NCBI GenBank assembly: GCA_030649165.1
Contig: JAUSGG010000072.1
Coordinates: 1 to 62,542 of the forward strand
DNA from: Armatimonadota bacterium
GTDB taxonomy: Bacteria; Armatimonadota; UBA5829; JAUSEB01
Direction of reading: 5' to 3'
DNA length: 62,542 nucleotides
Shown: piece by piece, positions 16,326 through 23,287 of the stretch
Numbering within the stretch: the stretch's first letter is position 1
How the letters are laid out: each line of letters opens with the position of its first letter
The notes under the pieces: model-generated
Databases searched by the model: none
What the model was told of the DNA's origin: nothing
Seen by the model: only the letters and a program-made list of their open reading frames with translations
Translations under genes and position numbers: made by a program

Positions 16326-16371
16326 AATGTTAGACCTCCCCCTAACCCCCTCCGAAACGGAGGGGTACAGG
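16326..16371. repeat. Palindromic repeat fragment next to DUF433
   Basis: CCTCCCCCTAACCCCCTCC-GAAA-CGGAGGGG is the left half of the twin-hairpin element. It abuts the 3' end of the DUF433 gene, where the usual partner gene would lie. Confidence 0.75.
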
Positions 16372-16375
16372 TTGG

Positions 16376-16582
16376 CTACCTTCTCGGTCTGTAGGCGAGG
16401 GCCGCTCTGATGTCCTTATCCTGAAGGCCGTAATCGTCTCTGAGTTCCTCAAAGCTCGCGCCGGCCGAAAGCGCCCCAACTATCCGCGCAACCGGAACTC
16501 GCGTACCCTTTATGACCGGCCGGCCCTCCTGTATCTCCGGGTCGATTGCCACTCGCGCCAGAAGGCGCTCTCTGTTCTCCAT
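16376..16582 (-). CDS. DUF433 family antitoxin-like protein, orphan
   Basis: A 68-residue protein with the DUF433 pattern: RVAIDPEIQEGRPVIKGTRVPVARIV followed by LRDDYGLQDKDIRAALAY. DUF433 proteins are HTH-like and usually precede a DUF5615 PIN-like toxin gene. Here the C-terminus ends early (YRPRR) and a palindromic repeat follows, so the partner is missing and this looks like a remnant of a toxin-antitoxin pair. Confidence 0.8.
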   Translation of the reverse strand: MENRERLLARVAIDPEIQEGRPVIKGTRVPVARIVGALSAGASFEELRDDYGLQDKDIRAALAYRPRR

Positions 16583-16640
16583 CGCGCATCAATCCTCTGC
16601 ACAGATTATACCACATTCCGGTGGGGCGGTATCCGTTTTC

Positions 16641-16682
16641 TTTCACCCTCACCCCGGCCCTCTCCCTCAAGGGAGAGGGAGT
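16641..16682. repeat. Dispersed palindromic repeat, copy A
   Basis: TTTCACCCTCACCCC followed by CCCTCTCC-CTCAAG-GGAGAGGG. A second copy in the same orientation lies 165 bases on, with a CACGAAA-type array between them. Confidence 0.8.
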
Positions 16683-16746
16683 CTTTCGGCATTTGAGCGA
16701 CCTGTCCCGAGAATCGGGAAGCGGAAATCCCGAAACGAGGAAATGG

Positions 16747-16780
16747 CACTCTCGAAACACGAAAACCGCGAAACGGCTTA
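16747..16780. repeat. Short period-8 array (CGAAACAC type)
   Basis: Degenerate units CTCGAAAC, ACGAAAAC and CGCGAAAC lie between two direct copies of the palindromic repeat. Confidence 0.5.
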
Positions 16781-16805
16781 ATCCGCTTGCATCTAACAGT
16801 GACGC

Positions 16806-16846
16806 TTTCACCCTCACGCCGACCCTCTCCCTCAAGGGAGAGGGAG
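16806..16846. repeat. Dispersed palindromic repeat, copy B
   Basis: A second direct copy of the 16.64 kb element, ending with the same CTCAAG loop. It lies about 100 bases before the HTH/PIN-like pair. Confidence 0.8.
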
Positions 16847-16944
16847 TTTTCCTCCAGAAATAGCTGCATTTATATGCGGATATATTCACTTTTACCGGAT
16901 TATGGTATATAGTGAAGGTAGCAACTGAGGCAGGTGGTGGAACA

Positions 16945-17268
16945 ATGCTACAACCGATTTTGTCAGTAAAAGAAGCCGCGAGTTACCTTAAAGTCCAACC
17001 TCGGACCATTAGAGATTGGATCGCGGCAGGCAGGCTTATGGCGCGAAAAGTGGGGAAGTCCTACATTATCGCGGAAGAGGAGGTCGGCAAGATGGTTACT
17101 ACTATCAAACGGCCCAAGCATACAACATTCGGTGATGAAGAGAGAAGGGCCAGGTCCGTCGAGTTCAGAGCATTGCTTAGAGGTGGAAGACAGATCGACA
17201 AAGACAGTGTCCGCACTGAGTGGGACCAAGACCCGGACTATGAAAAGCGCATCGGCGAACCGAAATGA
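16945..17268 (+). CDS. Excisionase-type HTH antitoxin candidate
   Basis: The 107-residue protein has a MerR/excisionase HTH_17 domain at residues 4-48 (SVKEAASYLKVQPRTIRDWIAAG, then a R-K-V-G-K-S-Y-I wing). A charged tail could bind a toxin. Its stop overlaps the start of the next gene as ATGA, the classic antitoxin-toxin coupling. Upstream, TTCACT and AGTGAA form an inverted pair around TATATTC/TATATAG, a candidate autoregulatory operator. Assignment as antitoxin is from context. Confidence 0.75.
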   Translation: MLQPILSVKEAASYLKVQPRTIRDWIAAGRLMARKVGKSYIIAEEEVGKMVTTIKRPKHTTFGDEERRARSVEFRALLRGGRQIDKDSVRTEWDQDPDYEKRIGEPK

Positions 17269-17660
17269 GTATAGTTCTGGAGCCATGTACCCTGGCTGAT
17301 CTGCATAATCTGGATGAAGATGATCCTGTCTACGAGGCGCTGGCGCGGATATTGGATACAGAGCAGTGCTACATTATCCCTGCACACGTTGTGCAAACGT
17401 ATCGTATGATAAAGGACGCCGTTAGCAAGAATCGTGCGGAAGCCGTGCTTGATATGATGAAGAAGCCGGATTCTCCGCAACGAATCGTAACGGACCTCGG
17501 TCTTATAGACTTGGCTATTGAAGCTATGGAATACGGAGTACCTCTTACAGTCGCTTTTTGCGGCGCGCTTGCCAAATCGTTGGACGCCGACATCCTGACG
17601 AACGAGCAGGTATTCGACCCGCTTCAAGAGCACGGTTTCTGCAGGATAAGGCGCTATTAG
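17265..17660 (+). CDS. PIN-like toxin candidate
   Basis: The 131-residue protein follows the PIN-domain layout: a beta strand MSIVLEP, then DEDDPVYEALARIL, central helices, and a late GALAKSLDADILTNEQVFDPL that matches the last acidic pair of PIN RNases. The first catalytic Asp of the family (V-L-D-T-S) appears as Glu6 in LEPCT, so catalysis may differ or be lost. It is coupled to the HTH gene by a 4-base overlap, which supports a type II toxin role. Confidence 0.6.
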   Translation: MSIVLEPCTLADLHNLDEDDPVYEALARILDTEQCYIIPAHVVQTYRMIKDAVSKNRAEAVLDMMKKPDSPQRIVTDLGLIDLAIEAMEYGVPLTVAFCGALAKSLDADILTNEQVFDPLQEHGFCRIRRY

Positions 17661-17736
17661 CGGTGCGCGGTCAGGCCGAACACGTTCAAGTTACTCTTTC
17701 GGACGGGTCGGCGTCCAAACCCCTCGGTAAAGACTG

Positions 17737-17838
17737 ATGCACGAGAATTCCCCCATCCGTTTCCGGGTTGTGTTGCTCGCGGCTTTGTGCGGAATTAGCG
17801 CCACCATTCCAACTGCCTGGGCCAAAGCAACCAAGTAA
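17737..17838 (+). other. Orphan signal-peptide-like micro-ORF
   Basis: A 33-codon frame starting MHENSPIRFRVV has a hydrophobic core (VVLLAALCGISATIPT) and an AWA cleavage-like end, then stops. It may be the 5' stub of a lost exported protein. I see no Shine-Dalgarno. The surrounding 17.66-17.98 kb holds nothing else apart from a heptamer array near 17.87 kb. Confidence 0.3.
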
Positions 17839-17866
17839 CCGTACCGCATCCGGCCTTTCTTGGTCC

Positions 17867-17893
17867 CTCAACTCTCAAACCTCAACTCTCAGC
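17867..17893. repeat. Period-7 array upstream of sulfatase
   Basis: Units CAACTCT, CAAACCT, CAACTCT and CAGCCTC precede the sulfatase gene by about 90 bases. Confidence 0.6.
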
Positions 17894-17980
17894 CTCCTGA
17901 CCAGGAATTTTGCTCATTCTTGGCGAAGTGTATGATGTGGAGTCTGAAATGCACCGTTCAACTCCCTCAGGAGGAAGCGC

Positions 17981-19363
17981 ATGACGATGAACGGGATGAC
18001 CCGCCGCGACTTCATCAGGAAGGCCGGATTGGCGGCGGCGGCGCTCGCCTTGCCAACGGATTTGCTGGCCGACGCCGCGCGCGCCGACAGGCCGAACTTC
18101 GTGTTCATCCTGGCCGATGATCTCGGATGGGCCGACCTCAACTGCTACGGGAATACGTTTCACGAGACGCCCAATATCGACCGTCTGGCGGCGGAAGGCG
18201 TGCGTTTCACGAACGCCTACGCTGCATGTCCGGTCTGCTCCCCGACGCGAGCAAGCATTATGACGGGCAGATACCCGGCCAGAATAGGGCTGACTGACTG
18301 GATTCCCGGGCACAGAATCAAGGACGCCAAGCTCGTCACTCCGGATGTTCTCAAATATCTCCCCCACGACGAGATCACCATCGCGGAGGCGCTCAAGAGC
18401 GCCGGTTACGCGACCGGCAGCGTCGGCAAATGGCACATGGGCGGGGACGGTTATCTGCCGCAGGACCAGGGGTTCGATATCAATATCGGCGGCTCAAATG
18501 CCGGCTCGCCGCCCGGAGGCTATTATCTTCCGAACAAGATGAACCTGAAGGACATGAAGCCGGGCGAATACCTGACGGACCGGTTGGCATCCGAAGGCGC
18601 CAAGTTCATCGAAGCCAACAAGAGTCGTCCGTTCTTCCTGTATCAGGCGTTTCATTCCGTGCATATACCTATCCAGGCCAAAAAGGAATATCAGGAAAAG
18701 TACAGGGCAAAACCGTCTGGTGACCGGAAATACAACGCGGCATACGCGGGCATGGTCCAGAGCCTCGACGAAGGCGTTGGTCGTATTCTCCGGACCCTCA
18801 AAGACCTGGATCTGGACAAGCGGACAGTTGTCTTCTTTGTGAGCGACAACGGTGGATTCCTCCAGTACACGAGGAACGATCCGCTTCGTGAAGGCAAGGG
18901 GTACCTTTACGAAGGCGGGATTCGCGATCCGATGATAGTTCGTTACCCGCCTCTGGTCAAGGCTGGGAGAGTCCGCGAGACTCCCGTGTCAAGCGTGGAT
19001 TTCTTCCCGACGATTCTGGAGATGGCCGGCGCTCGGACGCCGAAACGCCAGATAGACGGAATCAGTATCGTGTCCCTGCTGCGAGGCAAAGACGCTCTTC
19101 CTCGCAGGGCGTTGTACTGGCACTATCCGCACTATAACAGTCAGGGCGGAACGCCGGCGTCAGCGATAAGATATGGGGACTACAAACTGCTGCATTTCTA
19201 CGAAGACAACCATGTCGAACTCTACAACCTGAGGGACGACATCAGCGAACAGCACGATCTTTCCGCGAAGGCGCCACAGACAGTCGCCAAACTCCGCGGA
19301 TTGCTTTCAGACTGGCTGAATGATGTCGGGGCAAAACTGCCTACACCGATTGGACCGAGATAG
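17981..19363 (+). CDS. Tat-exported sulfatase
   Basis: This 460-residue sulfatase hydrolyses sulfate esters outside the cytoplasm, probably on glycans. The Tat signal is TRRDFIRKAGLAAAALAL. Metal ligands appear in LADDLGW, and the nucleophile motif CSPTRAS (Cys86, converted to formylglycine) is intact with Arg90. GKWHMG and SDNGG follow in order. A GGAGG lies 7-8 bases before the ATG. It is followed 11 bases later by another Tat-exported protein, so the pair is probably an operon. I saw no maturase gene for formylglycine in the window. Confidence 0.92.
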   Translation: MTMNGMTRRDFIRKAGLAAAALALPTDLLADAARADRPNFVFILADDLGWADLNCYGNTFHETPNIDRLAAEGVRFTNAYAACPVCSPTRASIMTGRYPARIGLTDWIPGHRIKDAKLVTPDVLKYLPHDEITIAEALKSAGYATGSVGKWHMGGDGYLPQDQGFDINIGGSNAGSPPGGYYLPNKMNLKDMKPGEYLTDRLASEGAKFIEANKSRPFFLYQAFHSVHIPIQAKKEYQEKYRAKPSGDRKYNAAYAGMVQSLDEGVGRILRTLKDLDLDKRTVVFFVSDNGGFLQYTRNDPLREGKGYLYEGGIRDPMIVRYPPLVKAGRVRETPVSSVDFFPTILEMAGARTPKRQIDGISIVSLLRGKDALPRRALYWHYPHYNSQGGTPASAIRYGDYKLLHFYEDNHVELYNLRDDISEQHDLSAKAPQTVAKLRGLLSDWLNDVGAKLPTPIGPR

Positions 19364-19374
19364 GGGATTCCAGC

Positions 19375-21816
19375 ATGAGCTTATCCAGACGCGATTTTAT
19401 CAAGAAACTGGGTCTGACCGGAGCCGCGTTCATCATCGCCCCCACGGTCTCGGCGGAGGAAAGCCAGCCGTCGCCACTTCAGGATGCGGGATTCGAACTG
19501 CTCGACCATCAGGTTCTTTCTTCCGACCCCGGCTCATACGCGGACAACCCGGTTCTGTCATCGGACGGCAAAGGACGGGCCTGGCTTGCGTGGCTGCAAA
19601 GGTTGGAGAATGACAAAGAAACGATTGCGGTCAGAGAGTACCATGGCGAATGGAAACCTGCTGTCTCGATAACTCCCATTCCCGGGCGATACGAGTCCCC
19701 ATGCCTGGCTTGCGGCCAGGACGGACATCCCCTGGCGGTATGGCTGAGACTCGACGGGAGTCGCTGGAATCTGGAAAGCAGCCTTTGCCGCGATGGCAAG
19801 TTCCTGAAACCGACCGCGGTTGGCTCCGGAGCCGGCAAGCCCTGGAATCCGTGTCTTGTGAGCGGCCGGAACGGCTCGTTTTGGCTTGCGTGGGAAGTCT
19901 ACTCCAGGGGCAAGTTCAGGATTCGTCTCAAGGAGTTCCGGGACGGGCGCTGGGGTCGGGCGATTGACGTCACGGATGGCCGAAACAACGCTTATGACCC
20001 CGCCCCGGCTGTTGACCTCGGAGGCAGAGTCTGGATCGCCTATTCCGCGGTCAAAGACGGTAGCCGCAACGTTTTCCTGACAGCTTACAATCCCGGCGAC
20101 GGCTCACTCGATGCGCCCGTCGTTGTCTCAGACTGCGCGGGAACGCCGGCGAAGGCAGTGGCGAACTCCAAGCCTTCGGTGATCTGCGACGCTGACAACG
20201 GCGTCTGGATAGCTTACCAGCACAGCGCGTTCAAGGAGAGGGGGAGCTATCACGGAAAGATGGAGGTCCGGGCCGTCAGATACCGAAAAGGCGAGTTGTC
20301 TCGCGCAGTCGGAGAAATGGACGACAGCCAGGTCCATGCGCTGGCCGGAGCCAACGACCACTTTCCAGTATTCGCGCAAGGCGCCGGAGGCGCTCTCTGT
20401 CTGTTCTCGCGGAACTCGCTGGAATCCAGGCGCACCTGGGAAGTTCGCGCAAGTCGCCTTGACGGCAGTGGGTGGAGCAAGCCGCTGGCGCCGCTGTGCG
20501 ATGCTCCGCTGGGCAGACTGGCGAGACCCGCCGTTTGCCCGGCGCAAGACGGCTCTTTCTGGCTGGCCTGGCAGTCGGACGATTACTGGGGTGTGAAGAA
20601 TCTGGGGGACATCAAGAGCCGGGTACACGTGGCGCGCGTTGTCATGGACTCCCCATCCCCCGTCTCACCCGTCCGTTTCGAGAAGGCCGCTCCGGTGGTT
20701 TCCGACCCTTCGCCATACGGACGGCCGAGGCAGTCAAGGCGCAGGATCAGGACCCCGGACAGGGATTACACCCTTCTGTTCGGCAATTTGCACGAACACT
20801 CCCTGATCTCGAAATGCTGGGCGGACGGCTCGGATGGGACTTCCGACGATAACTATCGCTACGGCATGGATGCGGAAGGCTACGACTTTATGGCGATTAC
20901 CGACCACTGTTTCAACCTGTACGAGGCCGCTTGGAGAAAAACCCGGCGGGCGGCGAGCTTCTATAACGATCCACCGTATTTCGTTGCCCTACCCGCCTAC
21001 GAATGGACGTTGGGCAAGCAGGATAAGCCACCGAGCAGCGGACACCGCAATATCATATTCGCGTCCGATAAGGACGCCGGGGCCTTCCTGTCGCCGAAGG
21101 GCGCGGTGTACCACAGCGTTTTGGACGAGTCGAATCGGATGGATAAGGTCTGGCAGCTCATGCGAGATAAGCGTATCTCCGCCGTCACGATTCCCCATCA
21201 TCCGGCCATGGTCGGCGCTCCTATGGATTGGGACTTCCACGATCCGCATTACCAGTCCGTCGTGGAGATATACCAGTGCCGCCACTCGTCGGAATACCGA
21301 GGGTGTCCGCAGGAGATTCGCAACCCCACCAAACACGAGGGCAGCTACGTTCAGGATGCGCTCGCCCTGGGCCACAGGCTCGGCTTCATAGCGAGTGGCG
21401 ACCATAATGCGATGGGCATCGGCCTGGCGGCCATTCTCGTTGAAGAGGTCAGCCAGAGAGGGATCGTCGAGGCGTTACTCGCCAGGAGGTGTTATGCGAC
21501 CACCGGCGACAAGATATTCCTCGATTTCCGTGTAGACGGTCACCTGATGGGGGAGGAGTACGTGGCGGCGGGCAAGCCGCGAATCTCAGCCATCGTGGAG
21601 TGCGAGCAGCCGATCATCAACCTGGTTGTCTTTAAGAACAACAAAGTTGTTCACGAGATGGCGGAGGGCGATCTGAAATCGCGGAAGATCCTGACAGTAG
21701 ACTTCGTGGATGAGGGGTTTTCCGGGAACAGCTATTACTACCTGCGCGTCATTCAAGACAACAAACAGATCGCCTGGTCGAGTCCCGTCTGGGCGAACTA
21801 CCCATCCGCTCTCTGA
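19375..21816 (+). CDS. Tat-exported beta-propeller plus PHP/CehA-like metallohydrolase
   Basis: The 813-residue protein opens with a Tat signal (SRRDFIKKLGLTGAAF). Residues 50-430 hold repeated BNR/sialidase-like blades (GKGRAWLAWL, NGSFWLAWE, DGSFWLAWQ). Residues 460-790 form a PHP/CehA-type metallohydrolase: LLFGNLHEHSLIS, FMAITDHC, TIPHHPAM and FIASGDHNAMG supply the metal-binding His and Asp. PHP-like enzymes cleave phosphoesters or act on carbamates; the target here is unknown. It follows the sulfatase closely, which suggests joint work on an extracellular substrate. Confidence 0.75.
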   Translation: MSLSRRDFIKKLGLTGAAFIIAPTVSAEESQPSPLQDAGFELLDHQVLSSDPGSYADNPVLSSDGKGRAWLAWLQRLENDKETIAVREYHGEWKPAVSITPIPGRYESPCLACGQDGHPLAVWLRLDGSRWNLESSLCRDGKFLKPTAVGSGAGKPWNPCLVSGRNGSFWLAWEVYSRGKFRIRLKEFRDGRWGRAIDVTDGRNNAYDPAPAVDLGGRVWIAYSAVKDGSRNVFLTAYNPGDGSLDAPVVVSDCAGTPAKAVANSKPSVICDADNGVWIAYQHSAFKERGSYHGKMEVRAVRYRKGELSRAVGEMDDSQVHALAGANDHFPVFAQGAGGALCLFSRNSLESRRTWEVRASRLDGSGWSKPLAPLCDAPLGRLARPAVCPAQDGSFWLAWQSDDYWGVKNLGDIKSRVHVARVVMDSPSPVSPVRFEKAAPVVSDPSPYGRPRQSRRRIRTPDRDYTLLFGNLHEHSLISKCWADGSDGTSDDNYRYGMDAEGYDFMAITDHCFNLYEAAWRKTRRAASFYNDPPYFVALPAYEWTLGKQDKPPSSGHRNIIFASDKDAGAFLSPKGAVYHSVLDESNRMDKVWQLMRDKRISAVTIPHHPAMVGAPMDWDFHDPHYQSVVEIYQCRHSSEYRGCPQEIRNPTKHEGSYVQDALALGHRLGFIASGDHNAMGIGLAAILVEEVSQRGIVEALLARRCYATTGDKIFLDFRVDGHLMGEEYVAAGKPRISAIVECEQPIINLVVFKNNKVVHEMAEGDLKSRKILTVDFVDEGFSGNSYYYLRVIQDNKQIAWSSPVWANYPSAL

Positions 21817-21836
21817 ACCCTCAACTCTCAACCTGC
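21817..21836. repeat. Period-7 array between convergent stops
   Basis: AACCCTC, AACTCTC and AACCTGC join the two converging genes. On the minus strand they encode the final Val-Glu-Ser and TGA of the oxidoreductase. Confidence 0.75.
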
Positions 21837-22879
21837 ACCACCCGCCCCGTCTCCAGCGACTCTATCGCTGCCGCGATGACCTTCTGCGCCGCCAGGCCAT
21901 CCGCTCCTGAGCCGTCGATCTCCTCCGGGCGCGCGCCTTCGGCAATCTGCCGGACGAAGCAGCGTATCCGCTCCCGGAACGTGTCGAAGAACCCCGTATA
22001 GCCGCCGAAAACGGGGTTTGTGTATACGGTTTTCGGCTGTTCTCCCGCGGGATAGAGCGTGACCTCCCGCCACATGTCCTCCAGCACGAAGCGCCCCTCC
22101 AGACCGGCGACCTCGCAGCGCTCCATCGGATGCCCGCGCTCGATGTCGTAGCTGCTGGTGAGATGTCCCACCGCGCCGTTCTCAAACTGCGCGTTGAAGG
22201 AAGCGGTCGACCAGATCGTCCTTCCCGGCGCCTTCGTGGCGAAACACTGTACCTTTGTAATATCCCCGCAGTAGTGGCGCATCATGTCGATAGAGTGGGG
22301 GTTCAGCGCCTTGATGTGGAAGTAGGGGGAATCCGGGTCCTGAGGCCGACCAATCCACAGAGAGACGTTCGCGAAGAGCAGGCTTCCCAGCCGGCCCTCA
22401 TCGAGCCATGATTTGGCCAGCCGCGCGGCGGGAGTGAACCGATGGTTGAAGTCTATTCCGAAGCAAAGCCCCTTCTCACGGGCGACACGGACCATCTCCT
22501 CCGCCGGCGCTATCTCGTTGCTGATCGGTTTTTCGCACAGCACGTGACAGCCCGCATTGAACGCCTGAATCGTGGGCTCAAAATGGTCGCCGGCGTACTC
22601 GTAGCCGCCTGTCGCGATACTGCAAATATTCGGCGCGAGATCCGCCAGCATTGCCGCAGCGTCGAGAAACCACGGCACACCCAGCCGCTCGCCCGCAGCC
22701 TTGGCCCGCTCCTCGATGATATCGCACACGCCGGCCAATTCGACGATCTCATCGGCGGCATACACGTCCGCATGGACATTCCCAATCGGCCCCATGCCGA
22801 TTACACAAGTTCTGAGCCTTTCGGTTGAGGGTTGAGGGTTGAAGGTTGAGGGAGTTGGCCTCTTGCTACGTGCTGTCAT
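21821..22879 (-). CDS. Gfo/Idh/MocA family oxidoreductase
   Basis: A 352-residue NAD(P)-dependent sugar or inositol dehydrogenase. The Rossmann motif GMGPIGNVHADVY starts at about residue 28; the catalytic-region motif CEKPISN and the HRFTPAAR helix follow. A Shine-Dalgarno (GGGAGGAGAAAGG) supports the ATG, so residues 8-20 (PTPSTFNPQPSTE) are a translated heptamer array not found in the 26 kb paralogue. It is last in a minus-strand unit with an isomerase, a sulfatase-fold enzyme and a four-helix protein, overlapping the latter by 14 bases. Confidence 0.88.
   Translation of the reverse strand: MTARSKRPTPSTFNPQPSTERLRTCVIGMGPIGNVHADVYAADEIVELAGVCDIIEERAKAAGERLGVPWFLDAAAMLADLAPNICSIATGGYEYAGDHFEPTIQAFNAGCHVLCEKPISNEIAPAEEMVRVAREKGLCFGIDFNHRFTPAARLAKSWLDEGRLGSLLFANVSLWIGRPQDPDSPYFHIKALNPHSIDMMRHYCGDITKVQCFATKAPGRTIWSTASFNAQFENGAVGHLTSSYDIERGHPMERCEVAGLEGRFVLEDMWREVTLYPAGEQPKTVYTNPVFGGYTGFFDTFRERIRCFVRQIAEGARPEEIDGSGADGLAAQKVIAAAIESLETGRVVQVES
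22823..22858. repeat. Period-7 array inside the oxidoreductase 5' coding region
   Basis: Four near-perfect GGTTGAG/GGTTGAA units (plus-strand sense) lie in the first codons of the oxidoreductase. They are an inverted partner of the array on the far side of the four-helix protein gene. Confidence 0.8.
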
Positions 22880-23249
22880 TCCTTTCTCCTCCCAACGCCG
22901 CCCGCTTCAGTCCGGAAAGCATCATGCACATCTTGAGAATGTCGTTCCGGGCGCGGGTTAGCATGTCCTCTGTAATCAAAGCCTGTAGACTCGCTATGTG
23001 GAACATCGTGGCCATTTCATTGAGCGACCCGTAGGCTATTTCGAAGAACCTGGCTTGATCCTTACGTGAAGTACGAGAGGCGCCCTCAGCAATATTCGCT
23101 GCAACCGACACACTGGCGCGTCGCAATTGGGTTGTGAGCCCAAACAGCTCGTCGCGCGGAAACACTTTTGTCATCTCGTACACCAGTGATGCAAATCTCA
23201 CTGCTCGCTGCCAAACCTCAAGTCGCTCGAACCCGAACCTTTCGTCAGC
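22866..23249 (-). CDS. Four-helix bundle protein (23S rRNA intervening-sequence type)
   Basis: The 127-residue protein matches the S23/TIGR02436 family: FERLEVWQRAVRFASLVYEMTK, then LTTQLRRASVSVAANIAEG and the aromatic ARFFEIAYGSLNE helix. Such genes occur inside 23S rRNA intervening sequences and scattered in genomes; their role is unknown. It is flanked by inverted heptamer arrays and inserted between a sulfatase-fold gene and an oxidoreductase, as if it were a cassette. I choose the ATG after GAAGGAA over an upstream TTG that lies in the repeat. Confidence 0.88.
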   Translation of the reverse strand, partial: ADERFGFERLEVWQRAVRFASLVYEMTKVFPRDELFGLTTQLRRASVSVAANIAEGASRTSRKDQARFFEIAYGSLNEMATMFHIASLQALITEDMLTRARNDILKMCMMLSGLKRAALGGERNDST

Positions 23250-23260
23250 CATTTCCTTCA

Positions 23261-23286
23261 ACACTCAACCCTCAACTCTCAACTTA
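23261..23286. repeat. Period-7 array upstream of the four-helix gene
   Basis: AACACTC, AACCCTC, AACTCTC and AACTTAG. Read on the minus strand it is TTGAGAG, TTGAGGG, TTGAGTG, the inverted counterpart of the 22.83 kb array. Confidence 0.75.
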
Positions 23287-23287
23287 G

